A stretch of 64,000 bases of DNA from G965115915 sp965115915 (GCA_965115915.1 OZ220483.1:682001-746000), one strand, 5' to 3'; shown: positions 42,366-52,167, counted from the first letter of the stretch. Made by a program: numbers and translations. Notes: a model not told the origin generated them from the sequence alone.

Positions 42366-42494
42366 GCTACGCCGCATCGGGCTTTTCGTTCGTTATTTCA
42401 CAGGCAGACAGTGCGCAGTCTTGCACCTCAAGCGGTTTGAAAGATTGCTGTATGAGGTCTGAAAACACCACTTGATTTTTGGAGGTTACTTTAT

Positions 42495-43673
42495 ATGTCT
42501 GGACGCAATTTCCTGTTCATCCCCGGTCCTACCACGATCCCCCGTCGCATTCAGAACGCGATGAGTGTGGAGCAGGAAGATATGCGTGCGATGGATCTGC
42601 CGGAGTTCAGCAAGCCGCTGTATGGAGACATGAAGAAGGTTTTCAAGACTCGTGACGGCAGGGTGTTTATTTTCCCGGCTTCTGGCACAGGGGGCTGGGA
42701 GTCGGCGATTGCGAATACCTTGAGCAAAGGTGACAGGGTGTTGATGTCCGGCTTTGGTCATTTTTCCAACCTGTGGATCGATATGTGCGAACGTTGGGGG
42801 CTGGATGTGCAGAAGATCGAGCGTGACTGGGGCGAGGGAGTCCCTGTGGAGGCGTATGCCAGCGTGCTGGAGGCGGACAAAACACACCGGATCAAGGGTG
42901 TTTTTGCCACCCACAATGAGACTGCCACAGGTGTCGCTTCGGACATTGCCGCGGTGCGTAAGGCGATGGATGCCTGTAATCATCCGGCATTGCTGTTTGT
43001 GGATGGTGTCAGTTCGGTGGCATCCATGGATTTCCGTATGGATGAATGGGGTGTGGATGTCTGTGTGTCCGGTTCACAGAAGGGCCTGATGTTGCCTACC
43101 GGGCTTGGCATTGTCTGTGCCAGTGAAAAGGCCTTGGCGTGTCGTCCGGATGCGGATCTGCCGAAAACATTTTTTGACTGGGACGATCAGATTCGGACCA
43201 ACGATTTGGGATATTTCCCCTATACTCCGCCGATGAATCTGCTGCGTGGTCTGCGTGAATCGCTGAACATGTTGTTTGAAGAGGGCCTGGAGCAGGTTTT
43301 TTCCCGCCACAAGCGTATGGGGCAGGCGGTCCGCGCCGCGACACAGGCATGGGGCATGTGCCCTGTTGCAAAGGAGGAGAAATGGTATTCCGATACCGTC
43401 ACCGCAGTCAGGGTGCCGCAGGGTTTTGATGGTAACGAAGTGGTTCGTCACGCCTACAGGCATTACAACCTGGCACTGTCTATCAGCCTTGGGCAGATCG
43501 CCGGTCAGGCTTTTCGCATCGGCCATCTGGGGGATATGAACGAGTTGATGGTGCTGACCCCGATCGTGGGGGCCGAGATGGCGATGAAGGATTTGGGCTA
43601 CGCGATCACGCTGGGTAGCGGTGTTGCCGCGGCACAGGAGTATCTGTGTTCCACCGCCAGGCCACGCATATAA
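42495..43673 (+). CDS. sgaA: Serine-glyoxylate aminotransferase
   Basis: This PLP enzyme of 392 residues converts serine and glyoxylate to hydroxypyruvate and glycine, the amino-transfer step of the serine cycle. Evidence is NFLFIPGPTTIPRRIQNAM at the start, FPASGTGGWESAIANTL, THNETATGVASDI, the VDGVSSVASM loop and SGSQKGLMLPTG with the PLP lysine at residue 196. Length and motifs match methylotroph SgaA. It opens the operon that continues with malyl-CoA lyase 17 bp later. Confidence 0.96.
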   Translation: MSGRNFLFIPGPTTIPRRIQNAMSVEQEDMRAMDLPEFSKPLYGDMKKVFKTRDGRVFIFPASGTGGWESAIANTLSKGDRVLMSGFGHFSNLWIDMCERWGLDVQKIERDWGEGVPVEAYASVLEADKTHRIKGVFATHNETATGVASDIAAVRKAMDACNHPALLFVDGVSSVASMDFRMDEWGVDVCVSGSQKGLMLPTGLGIVCASEKALACRPDADLPKTFFDWDDQIRTNDLGYFPYTPPMNLLRGLRESLNMLFEEGLEQVFSRHKRMGQAVRAATQAWGMCPVAKEEKWYSDTVTAVRVPQGFDGNEVVRHAYRHYNLALSISLGQIAGQAFRIGHLGDMNELMVLTPIVGAEMAMKDLGYAITLGSGVAAAQEYLCSTARPRI

Positions 43674-43690
43674 TCGATGAGACCAGGTAA

Positions 43691-44644
43691 ATGAGTTTCA
43701 CCCAGTACGAACAGGCGCGAACTCGTCTTCAGCGCAGTGAGTTGGCGGTGCCGGGGTCCAACCCGGCGCTGTTTGAAAAGGCGGCCGCGTGTGCCGCGGA
43801 TTATGTGTTTCTGGACTGCGAGGATGCGGTTGTGCCGGCGGACAAGCCCCAGGCGCGCAAAAACATCATTGCCGCGCTCAACGACATTGATTGGGGCGAC
43901 AAGACCATTTCGGTTCGCATCAATGGGTTGGACACCCATTACATGTATCGGGATGTGGTGGATATCATCGAACAGGCAGGCAGCCGTGTGGATACCATAC
44001 TGATCCCCAAGGTCGGGGTGGCTGCCGATGTCTATGCGGTGGACATGTTGCTGACTCAGATTGAAGCGGCCATGGGCTTCGAACGGCGTATCGGTCTGGA
44101 GTGTTTGATCGAGACTGCCCTTGGGGGAGCCAATGTGATGGCCATTGCCCGGTCGAGTGTACGACTGGAGGCCTTGCATTTTGGTGTTGCCGACTATGCC
44201 GCCAGCATGCGTGCCCGTACCACCAATATCGGTGGGCTCAATCCGGATTATCAGTGTGATGGCGCCATGGCGGATCAGTGGCATTCGGCGTTGGTCAATA
44301 TGGCGACCGCCTGCCGTGCCTATGGTCTGCGGGCGATCGATGGTCCGTATGGAGACTTTAATGACGCAGATGGTTATCGTGCCGCTGCCAGGCGTGTGGC
44401 CGCACTTGGGTATGAGGGGAAGTGGGCCATCCATCCCTCGCAGATTGCGTTGGCAAATGAAATCATGTCACCGCCGGAGGCGGAGGTTGTTCGTGCCCGG
44501 CGCATTCTCGCGGCACTGGGCGAGGCGGGGAAGGGCGCCGCGCAACTGGACGGCAAGATGATCGATATTGCCTCCGAACGTATGGCACGCAATGTGATAC
44601 AGCAGGCTGACATTATTGCCGGCAGGGAGGCTGGTGGAAGGTGA
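43691..44644 (+). CDS. mcl: Malyl-CoA lyase
   Basis: The 317-residue TIM-barrel lyase of the HpcH/citrate-lyase-beta family splits malyl-CoA into glyoxylate and acetyl-CoA. Conserved parts are RSELAVPGSNPALFEKA, DYVFLDCEDAVVPADK, SVRINGLDTHYMYRDVVDI, the catalytic-site helix ECLIETALGGANV and LHFGVADYAASM. The context between sgaA and mtkAB fixes the assignment among related lyases (citramalyl-CoA or citryl-CoA). The ATG at 43691 lies after AGGT. Confidence 0.95.
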   Translation: MSFTQYEQARTRLQRSELAVPGSNPALFEKAAACAADYVFLDCEDAVVPADKPQARKNIIAALNDIDWGDKTISVRINGLDTHYMYRDVVDIIEQAGSRVDTILIPKVGVAADVYAVDMLLTQIEAAMGFERRIGLECLIETALGGANVMAIARSSVRLEALHFGVADYAASMRARTTNIGGLNPDYQCDGAMADQWHSALVNMATACRAYGLRAIDGPYGDFNDADGYRAAARRVAALGYEGKWAIHPSQIALANEIMSPPEAEVVRARRILAALGEAGKGAAQLDGKMIDIASERMARNVIQQADIIAGREAGGR

Positions 44645-44702
44645 TCGTATACGTTTTGACAGGGACAATGCCCCACGGTAGCTGATAGATAAGGAGGGAG
44701 AC

Positions 44703-45893
44703 ATGGACATACATGAATACCAGACCAAAGAGATCCTGGCCGACTATGGCGTGCCGATACAGCCGGGAGGCATTGCCTATAGCCCTGAGCAGGCGTCGTA
44801 CCGGGCGGTTGAGATCGGTGGTGACTTTTGGGTAGTCAAGGCGCAGATCCATTCCGGAGGACGTGGCAAGGTGGGTGGTATAAAGACATGCAGGACGGAA
44901 GACGAAGTTTGGCGGGCCGCCAATTCCCTGCTGGGGAAAAAGCTGGTCACTGAACAGACAGGTCCCCAGGGCAAATTTTGTTATCGTCTGTATGTCGAGA
45001 AGGGTTGCCAGATAGAGTCCGAGTTTTATGTGGCGTTCGTGCTGGATCGGGAGATGGAACGGGTAACCGTGATCGCCTCTGCCGAGGGCGGAATGGAGAT
45101 CGAACAACTGGCCAGAGAGAAGCCGGATTCTCTCATCAAGGTCGCGGTCGAACCGGCAGTCGGGATGCAGGTGTTTCAGGTCCGCGAACTGGCTTTTGCA
45201 CTGGGGATAGGCACGACGCACCTGAACCAGGTCGTCACTACGTTGCTGGGTTGCTATCGAGCCATGCGGGACCTTGATGCGACGATGGTGGAGATCAACC
45301 CGCTGGTATTGAGCACGGACGGGCGCTTGCTGGCACTGGATGCAAAGATGGGGTTTGACGACAATGCACTGTACCGGCACCCGGACGTTGCTGAACTGCG
45401 CGACAAGTCGCAGGAAGACGTGCGCGAGATGCGAGCGGCGGACCGTGGATTGAGCTATGTCGGTCTGGATGGAAATATCGGTTGTATCATCAATGGTGCG
45501 GGTCTGGCGATGGCGACAATGGACATGATCGAATATGCCGGTGGTGCACCGGCCAATTTTCTCGATATTGGTGGAGGGGCGTCCCCTGAGCGCATGGTCA
45601 AGGCCTTCAACCTGGTACTGTCCGACACCAAGGTGGAGACTATACTGGTGAATATCTTTGCCGGCATCAACCGCTGTGACTGGATTGCGGAGGGTGTGGT
45701 GCGTGCGGTTCAGGAGAAAAAGCCGAAAGTGAATCTGGTGGTGCGTTTGTCCGGAACAAATGTTGAGTTGGGGCGCGAGATCTTGAAGGAAAGTGGTTTG
45801 CCAATCATAACTGCGGACACCCTGTCCGAAGCTGCACAGAAAGCGGTGGCGGCGACTCGGGGTGGGCAATCCGGGAACGAAGGCCACGGCTGA
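44703..45893 (+). CDS. mtkA: Malate thiokinase (malate-CoA ligase) beta subunit
   Basis: This 396-residue ATP-grasp subunit is homologous to succinyl-CoA synthetase beta. It begins MDIHEYQTKEILADYGVPI, with VVKAQIHSGGRGKVGG near residue 40 and the C-terminal GRGxP-like segments FLDIGGGASPERM and VETILVNIFAGINRCDWIAEG. It binds ATP and malate. Assignment to malate over succinate comes from the operon: it is followed by its alpha partner and flanked by mcl and hpr. An AAGGAGG site at 44691-44697 precedes the ATG. Confidence 0.94.
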   Translation: MDIHEYQTKEILADYGVPIQPGGIAYSPEQASYRAVEIGGDFWVVKAQIHSGGRGKVGGIKTCRTEDEVWRAANSLLGKKLVTEQTGPQGKFCYRLYVEKGCQIESEFYVAFVLDREMERVTVIASAEGGMEIEQLAREKPDSLIKVAVEPAVGMQVFQVRELAFALGIGTTHLNQVVTTLLGCYRAMRDLDATMVEINPLVLSTDGRLLALDAKMGFDDNALYRHPDVAELRDKSQEDVREMRAADRGLSYVGLDGNIGCIINGAGLAMATMDMIEYAGGAPANFLDIGGGASPERMVKAFNLVLSDTKVETILVNIFAGINRCDWIAEGVVRAVQEKKPKVNLVVRLSGTNVELGREILKESGLPIITADTLSEAAQKAVAATRGGQSGNEGHG

Positions 45894-45932
45894 GACCAAA
45901 GCTGAATCAATATTAAGGGGGGAGAGGTTAGC

Positions 45933-46829
45933 ATGGCGATCCTGCTGGATGAGAATACAAAGGTGCTGGTGCAGGGTTTCACTGGGCGTATAGGCACATT
46001 CCACTCGCAAGAGATGATCGAGTACGGCACCAATATCGTTGGAGGTGTTACACCGGGCAAAGGAGGAATGCTTCACCTTGAGCGTCCGGTTTTTAATACG
46101 GTCAAGGAGGCGGTGAAGGAAACTGGCGCCGATTCCAGCATCATATTTATCCCGCCGCCGTTTGCCGCCGATGGGATCATGGAGGCCGCGGATGCCGGCA
46201 TTCGTCATTGTGTGGCGATTACCGATGGTATCCCGGCGCAGGATATGATCCGGGTCAAACGTTATATGCGTCGTTACCGTCAGGACCATCGCATGGTCTT
46301 GACTGGTCCGAATTGTGCCGGTTCCATCAGCCCGGGCAAGGCGATGATAGGCATCATGCCGGGGCATATCTATATGCCGGGGGAAATTGGCGTTGTCTCT
46401 CGTTCTGGCACCTTGAGTTATGAGGCGGCGTCGCAGATGAAACATGAAAATGTCGGTATCTCCAGTAGTATCAGTATAGGAGGTGACCCGATCAATGGCA
46501 GTTCTTTCAAGGATCATCTGATGTTGTTTGAGAAAGATCCGGACACCAAAGCGGTTGTCGTGATTGGTGAGATCGGGGGCTGTCAGGAGGTGGAGGCGGC
46601 GACCTGGGCCAGAGACAATATGAGCAAGCCACTGATGGCTTATATCGCGGGTTTGACGGCGCCCAAAGGGCGCCGTATGGGGCATGCGGGGGCAATCATC
46701 TCGGCGGTTGGCGAAAGTGCGCCCGAGAAAGTTCGGATCATGCGTGAATGTGGCGTGAATATTGTGCCTGATCCGGCGTCGTTCGGGAAAACAGTGGTTG
46801 ATGTACTTGCTGGCAACAATAATAAATAA
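45933..46829 (+). CDS. mtkB: Malate thiokinase (malate-CoA ligase) alpha subunit
   Basis: The 298-residue CoA-binding subunit carries the phosphohistidine: GRRMGHAGAI with His251. Other signatures are VLVQGFTGRIGTFHSQEMIEYGTNIVGGVTPGK, TGPNCAGSISPGKAMIGIMPG and SRSGTLSYEAASQM. With MtkA it makes malyl-CoA from malate, CoA and ATP, feeding malyl-CoA lyase. A strong AGGGGGGAGAGG ribosome-binding region lies just before the ATG. Confidence 0.95.
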   Translation: MAILLDENTKVLVQGFTGRIGTFHSQEMIEYGTNIVGGVTPGKGGMLHLERPVFNTVKEAVKETGADSSIIFIPPPFAADGIMEAADAGIRHCVAITDGIPAQDMIRVKRYMRRYRQDHRMVLTGPNCAGSISPGKAMIGIMPGHIYMPGEIGVVSRSGTLSYEAASQMKHENVGISSSISIGGDPINGSSFKDHLMLFEKDPDTKAVVVIGEIGGCQEVEAATWARDNMSKPLMAYIAGLTAPKGRRMGHAGAIISAVGESAPEKVRIMRECGVNIVPDPASFGKTVVDVLAGNNNK

Positions 46830-46843
46830 GGCGATATCCAACA

Positions 46844-47821
46844 ATGACAGCCAAGGCGAAAGTGCTATTGACCAGAAAATGGCCGGAGGCGGCTGAGCGG
46901 CGTGCGGCGGAACTGTTTGATGTAAAGTTGAATGCCGACGATCATAGAATGTCGGTGCAGGAATTGCAGTCTGCAATGTGTGAATATGATGTTGTTTGCC
47001 CTACGGTGTCCGATCATCTGATCGATTCCACAGTACTTGGGGTAACCGATCGCCGTTGTCGCATGCTGTGCAATTTCGGTGTGGGTTTCAATAATATAGA
47101 TGTCGAGTCCGCCAGGGCGGCCGGGGTGGCTGTCAGCAATACGCCCGGGGTGCTGACCGAATGTACTGCCGACATTGCGATGACACTGCTGTTGATGGTG
47201 GCGCGCCGAGCTGGCGAAGGGGAGCGTCTGGTACGTGGAGAACATTGGGACGGTTGGTGCCCGACGCATATGTTGGCGACCAGTGTTTCAGGGAAAAGGC
47301 TTGGATTGGTGGGTTTTGGTCGTATCGCCCAGGCGGTTGCAAGGCGCGCCCATGCGGGTTTCGGCATGCATATCAGTTTCCATGATCCATTTCTTGCTTC
47401 GGTCGAAGCGATGGAACGTTTTTCCGCCAGGCGTTGTGACACGATTGAGGAATTGATTGGTGAAGTGGATTTTCTCAGCCTGCATTGTCCGGGAGGGGGA
47501 GAGAACACTGGTCTGATCAATGCTGAACGGCTCGCGTTGATGCAGCCCCATGCATTTCTCATCAATACGGCGCGAGGGGATGTGGTCGTGGAGTCCGATT
47601 TGGTGGACGCGCTGCAAAACTCGATAATTGCCGGAGCCGCGCTGGATGTGTTTGAACGCGAGCCGATAGTCGGCAAACCATTGTTGCAGATGGACAATGT
47701 CGTACTGTTTCCGCACCTGGGTAGCGCTACTGTTGAAACCCGCCTGGCCATGGGTTTGTGCGCCCTGGACAATGCGCAGGCGTTTCTGGATGGTCGGGAG
47801 CCACCGAACCGGGTTGTCTGA
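46844..47821 (+). CDS. D-2-hydroxyacid dehydrogenase, probable hydroxypyruvate/glyoxylate reductase
   Basis: The 325-residue NAD(P)-dependent dehydrogenase has catalytic Arg244 (NTARGDVVVE), Glu273 (VFEREP) and His291 (FPHLGSATVETR), and a dinucleotide fold GLVGFGRIAQAVARRA at about 153-168. In the operon it should reduce hydroxypyruvate to glycerate. Its C-terminal half resembles the glyoxylate/hydroxypyruvate reductase (GRHPR/GyaR) type rather than the HprA of Methylobacterium, so the serine cycle may use a non-orthologous reductase here. Cofactor preference is not evident. It starts 14 bp after mtkB. Confidence 0.88.
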   Translation: MTAKAKVLLTRKWPEAAERRAAELFDVKLNADDHRMSVQELQSAMCEYDVVCPTVSDHLIDSTVLGVTDRRCRMLCNFGVGFNNIDVESARAAGVAVSNTPGVLTECTADIAMTLLLMVARRAGEGERLVRGEHWDGWCPTHMLATSVSGKRLGLVGFGRIAQAVARRAHAGFGMHISFHDPFLASVEAMERFSARRCDTIEELIGEVDFLSLHCPGGGENTGLINAERLALMQPHAFLINTARGDVVVESDLVDALQNSIIAGAALDVFEREPIVGKPLLQMDNVVLFPHLGSATVETRLAMGLCALDNAQAFLDGREPPNRVV

Positions 47822-47889
47822 CTGACCGGGGGCCGGCCGTTTCACGGAATTGATCGCTGTATGCTCCCCCGTGTTCCAGTCATAGTGGC

Positions 47890-50643
47890 ATGACCGCTGT
47901 TCCGTCCAAAGTCCTTTCATCCGAGGCCCTGCAGGTCGAGATCAGAGACATAGACAGGCAGGCGGCGGAATATGCCGCTCAGGTACTCGGCCTGTTGACC
48001 GAGCAGCTCGTGGAGGTGGTACGCCGCCGCCAGCCGGAGATTCTGCCGGTGTTTACCGGCGATCTGGTTCCCGGAGAGGACAAGACGGTACTACTGGGCA
48101 TACTGCAGGCATGGGGCATCTGGTTCCAGTTGCTCAATGTTGCCGAAGAGAATACCGGGATGCGCCGCCGGCGACTGCTGGAGAGACGGCTGGGCCGCGG
48201 TAATGTTCCTGGCACCTTCAGCAGCGTGTTGCACAAGGCGAAGGAAAGGAACGTGCTCCCGATGGATATCTGCACGCTGTTGCGTTCTGTACATATACGG
48301 CCGACTATCACCGCGCATCCGACGGAGGCAAAGCGGGTTACAGTGCTGGAGATACATAGGCGCATCTATGTACTGTTGTACCGGTTGGAAAGCGAGCGTT
48401 GGATTGAGCGTGAGCGGGAGGGGTTTATCGCCATGTTGCGCAACGAGATAGATCTGCTCTGGCTGACTGGTGAGTTGCGCCTGGAGAGGCCTTCTGTGGA
48501 GCAGGAGGTGGTGTGGGGATTGCATTTCTTTGAGCAGACCCTGTATGAGAGGATACCGGAGACTCTGCAGCGCCTGCAGCTTGACCTGAAACAGGTATGG
48601 CCGGAGGAGTCTTTTGTCATTCCGCCATTTTTTCAGTTTGGTTCCTGGATAGGCGGGGACAGGGATGGCAACCCTTATGTGACCGATGAAGTTACCCGCA
48701 GCACTTTGCTGCGGCACAGACGACATGTGTTGAATCACCACATCAACTCACTGCGTGCGATTATGGGGCGGATTAGCGTGTCGCAGACAGCGATTGTGTT
48801 GCCTCCCTGGTTCGTGGCCGAACTGGAACGTCTGTTGGCTGGAACCGGAGAGGCGGAACAGATCTCAAGACGTAACCCGGGCGAGATCTTTCGGCAGTAT
48901 GTCTACTGTATCCTGACCAAATTGCGCGGTACGCTGGAAACAGGTGAAGGTGGAGGATTCCGGTATCAGGATGTGGATGAATATATTGACGATCTGAGAT
49001 CGTTGTACCAGGGCCTGGTGGATGTTGATTGCCGCAATCTTGCGGATGCGTTTGTCCTGCCTTGTCTGCAAAAGGCGGCGGCTTTTCGATTTTGTGCGAT
49101 GCGGCTGGATCTGCGTGAAAACAGCACCAGCATCAACAATACGCTGGTCGAGATATGGCAATCTACGCAAGCCGAGGATGTGCTTCCGGTGCTGAACAGT
49201 AAAGAGTGGAGGGAATGGCTACTGCGGGAATTGGAAGGGCCGATGGAAAGATTGCCTGTTTTTGATGGACTGAGTGAGACGGCCGTGGCCACGCTGAGTA
49301 TGTTTCGGATGACCGCGGAACTGATGGAAAGCCTGGATCCCCAGGCCTTTGGAAGTTTTATCCTGAGTATGACACGTTCGGTAAACGACATACTGGCGGT
49401 CTATTTGCTGGCACGTTACTGCGGACTGTTCGTTGATAGCCAGGGTAACAGCGTTGATTATTGCCGATTGTCGATAGTGCCGTTGTTCGAAACGATCGAG
49501 GATTTGCGTATGGCTTCCACGGTCATGGTTGATTTGCTGTCATTGCCGATACTGAGGCGTTCGATACACAAGCAGGGTGGCACGCAGGAAGTCATGATTG
49601 GCTATTCGGACTCGAACAAAGATGGTGGTTTTTTTACCTCCAACTGGGAACTGCACAAGGTACAGAAGCAACTCTCGACGCTGGGCGATGAGTGGGGCAT
49701 CCGGATAGCGTTCTTTCATGGCCGTGGTGGTTCGGTCAGCCGTGGCGGCGTTCCTACGGGCCGAGCGATTGCCGCACAACCGATAGGCTCCATACATGGA
49801 CAGATGCGCATTACCGATCAGGGGGAGGTGGTTTCCTCCAAGTATGCGAATGAGGGGACCGCCGAGTATCAGATGGAATTGCTGGCTTCCAGTGTGTTTT
49901 CCAATATGCTTGACGCATTGACCGGGGAAGCTTCCACCGGGGACGACTTTGAGGAGCCAATGGAGCTGCTTTCCAAGGCCGCCGACCGGCATTACCGCAG
50001 GCTTGCCGAGGATGACAGCCTGGTAGCCTATTATCAGGCGGCCAGCCCGGTGGAGGAATTGGCACGGATGAATATCGGCTCTCGGCCGGCACGACGCTTT
50101 GGTGGTGTGAAAGTGCTGTCTGATTTGCGTGCCATCCCGTGGGTTTTTGCGTGGACGCAGAATCGGCATATGGTGCCAGGATGGTATGGTGTGGGCACGG
50201 CCCTGGAGCAATTGATTGACGCACAGGGAGTGAATGGAAGACAGTTGCTTTGCCGTCTGTTTGACGAATGCAGGCTGTTTCGCTTGATTATCGATGAAGT
50301 TGAGAAAACCCTGGCATTAGTGGATATGCAGGTAAGCGAACGTTATTCGGAGTTGGTCGAGGATGAAACGCTGCGCGGACATATTTTTGGCATGGTCCGT
50401 GATGAGTACCAGCGTAGTGTGAATCAGGTACTGGCGGTTACCGGTGAAGAGCGGCTGTGTGAGCGTTTTCGCAGGTTCACTCGTAAACTTGACCGTCGTA
50501 GTGGGATATTGCGCCGTGCGGGTCTGGCTCAGGTCAAGTTGTTGCACCATTATCGAAACCAGCAGAATGACAGTCTCGATGATTTGATCCCGCTGTTGTT
50601 GTCGATTAACTGTGTCAGTGCCGGACTGGGTTGGACCGGCTGA
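47890..50643 (+). CDS. ppc: Phosphoenolpyruvate carboxylase
   Basis: The 917-residue enzyme carboxylates PEP to oxaloacetate, the CO2-fixing step of the serine cycle. Conserved sites are ITAHPTEAKR (catalytic His143), GSWIGGDRDGNPYV, GYSDSNKDGG, FHGRGGSVSRGG (His610, Arg612, Arg618) and RHMVPGWYGVGTALE. The extreme C-terminus, normally RNTG or QNTG, ends GWTG, losing the Asn that contacts the inhibitor aspartate in the E. coli enzyme. It is last gene of the serine-cycle run, 68 bp after the dehydrogenase, and ends 3 bp from the convergent fumarase gene. Confidence 0.95.
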   Translation: MTAVPSKVLSSEALQVEIRDIDRQAAEYAAQVLGLLTEQLVEVVRRRQPEILPVFTGDLVPGEDKTVLLGILQAWGIWFQLLNVAEENTGMRRRRLLERRLGRGNVPGTFSSVLHKAKERNVLPMDICTLLRSVHIRPTITAHPTEAKRVTVLEIHRRIYVLLYRLESERWIEREREGFIAMLRNEIDLLWLTGELRLERPSVEQEVVWGLHFFEQTLYERIPETLQRLQLDLKQVWPEESFVIPPFFQFGSWIGGDRDGNPYVTDEVTRSTLLRHRRHVLNHHINSLRAIMGRISVSQTAIVLPPWFVAELERLLAGTGEAEQISRRNPGEIFRQYVYCILTKLRGTLETGEGGGFRYQDVDEYIDDLRSLYQGLVDVDCRNLADAFVLPCLQKAAAFRFCAMRLDLRENSTSINNTLVEIWQSTQAEDVLPVLNSKEWREWLLRELEGPMERLPVFDGLSETAVATLSMFRMTAELMESLDPQAFGSFILSMTRSVNDILAVYLLARYCGLFVDSQGNSVDYCRLSIVPLFETIEDLRMASTVMVDLLSLPILRRSIHKQGGTQEVMIGYSDSNKDGGFFTSNWELHKVQKQLSTLGDEWGIRIAFFHGRGGSVSRGGVPTGRAIAAQPIGSIHGQMRITDQGEVVSSKYANEGTAEYQMELLASSVFSNMLDALTGEASTGDDFEEPMELLSKAADRHYRRLAEDDSLVAYYQAASPVEELARMNIGSRPARRFGGVKVLSDLRAIPWVFAWTQNRHMVPGWYGVGTALEQLIDAQGVNGRQLLCRLFDECRLFRLIIDEVEKTLALVDMQVSERYSELVEDETLRGHIFGMVRDEYQRSVNQVLAVTGEERLCERFRRFTRKLDRRSGILRRAGLAQVKLLHHYRNQQNDSLDDLIPLLLSINCVSAGLGWTG

Positions 50644-50646
50644 TTT

Positions 50647-52167
50647 TCAGCCCTGTGCCCTGCGTTGCAGTATGATTTTCTGCCATTGTTCCGGGCCACT
50701 TTGATGGATCGAAGCGCCGGTTGAATCCACTGCCACCGTGACTGGCATGTTTTGTACCTCGAATTCGTGGATGGCTTCCATTCCAAGGTCCTCAAAGGCA
50801 ATGATGCGGGAGCGCTTTATCGCACGTGAAACCAGATAAGCGGCACCGCCTACGGCGACCAGATAGACCGCCCGATATTTTCGGATAGCGCTGATCGCGG
50901 CCGGGCCGCGTTCCGCTTTTCCGATCATGCCGATCAGGCCGGTATGTTCCAGCATGAGTTCGGTGAACTTGTCCATCCGGGTGGCAGTGGTAGGCCCCGC
51001 GGGCCCGACGACCTCTTCGCGTACCGGATCCACCGGACCTACGTAGTAGATGAAGCGATTGCGGAAATCGACCCCTTCCGGCAGGGTCTCACCATGTTCC
51101 AGCATCTCCTGGATGCGTCTATGTGCAGCGTCGCGCCCGGTCAACAGTGAGCCTGACAGCAACAGCGTTTGCCCGGGTTTCCAGGTTGCTATATCCTCGC
51201 GCCGCAAGGTGTCCAGATTGACTGTTAGTGTATCGTCGCTATCCTGTCGGCTGATCTGTGGCCAGTCGTCTATCTCCGGCAGCGTCTGTAGCGCGGGCCC
51301 GTTGCCATCGAGTACGAAATGCGTATGCCTGGTCGCGGCACAGTTGGGGATCATCGCCACGGGCTTATTGGCGGCATGGCTGGGGAAATCACGGATTTTC
51401 ACATCCAGAACGGTGGTCAATCCACCCAGGCCCTGGGCACCGATGCCGAGCATGTTGACCTGTTCATAGATATCCAGACGCAACTGGTCCAGTGTGTTTT
51501 GTGCACCACGCTGGATAAGCTGCTGGATGTCTATCGGTTCCATCAATACCTCTTTTGCCAGTAGCATTGCCTTTTCTGCAGTGCCTCCAATACCGATGCC
51601 GAGTATTCCCGGAGGACACCAGCCCGCCCCCATGGAGGGCACGGTGTCCAGTACCCAATCAACAATGTTGTCCGATGGGTTGAGCATGGCAAACCGGGCT
51701 TTCGCCTCGGACCCGCCGCCTTTCGCCGCCACATGGACTTCCACCCGGGCTCCCTTGACAAGCTCCACGTTGATGACCGCAGGGGTATTGTCGCCAGTGT
51801 TCCGCCGTTCCCCCGCAGGATCGCTGAGGATCGAGGCGCGCAGCCTGTTGTCCGAATTCAGATAGGCATCACGTACCCCCTGGTTTACCATCTCGCTGAT
51901 ACTCAGACGGGTATCCCATTGCACATCCATGCCGACACGCATGAACACGTTGACGATGCCGGTATCCTGGCATATCGGTCGTTTTCCTTCGGCACACATC
52001 CTTGAATTGATCAGGATCTGTGCCATCGCGTCTTTTGCTGCCGGGGATTCTTCCCGTTCCCAGGCGGCGTGTACGGAACGGATGAAGTCTGCAGGATGGT
52101 AGCAGGAAATGAACTGCAGGGCATCGCTGATACTGTTGATCAGATCATCTTGTCTGATGACGCTCAT
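50647..52167 (-). CDS. Class I (iron-sulfur) fumarate hydratase
   Basis: This single-chain [4Fe-4S] fumarase of 506 residues interconverts fumarate and malate. Signatures are RPICQDTGIVNVFM, GTAEKAMLLAKE, MIPNCAATRHTHFVLDG, and the C-terminal-domain GPVDPVREEVVGPAGPTTATRMDKFTELML. Both the alpha and beta parts found as separate TtdA/TtdB-type subunits elsewhere are fused here. It follows acnB by 55 bp, forming a two-enzyme TCA-cycle unit, and meets ppc tail to tail. Confidence 0.95.
   Translation of the reverse strand: MSVIRQDDLINSISDALQFISCYHPADFIRSVHAAWEREESPAAKDAMAQILINSRMCAEGKRPICQDTGIVNVFMRVGMDVQWDTRLSISEMVNQGVRDAYLNSDNRLRASILSDPAGERRNTGDNTPAVINVELVKGARVEVHVAAKGGGSEAKARFAMLNPSDNIVDWVLDTVPSMGAGWCPPGILGIGIGGTAEKAMLLAKEVLMEPIDIQQLIQRGAQNTLDQLRLDIYEQVNMLGIGAQGLGGLTTVLDVKIRDFPSHAANKPVAMIPNCAATRHTHFVLDGNGPALQTLPEIDDWPQISRQDSDDTLTVNLDTLRREDIATWKPGQTLLLSGSLLTGRDAAHRRIQEMLEHGETLPEGVDFRNRFIYYVGPVDPVREEVVGPAGPTTATRMDKFTELMLEHTGLIGMIGKAERGPAAISAIRKYRAVYLVAVGGAAYLVSRAIKRSRIIAFEDLGMEAIHEFEVQNMPVTVAVDSTGASIHQSGPEQWQKIILQRRAQG

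Noticed and set aside
42422..42450. TTGCAC as a -35 close to sgaA
   Set aside because: No -10-like hexamer lies 16-18 bp downstream; the 42337-42365 pair is better.
42151..42462. A 103-codon frame between trpS and sgaA
   Set aside because: It has no ribosome-binding site, no family resemblance, and lies over the predicted promoter and inverted repeats.
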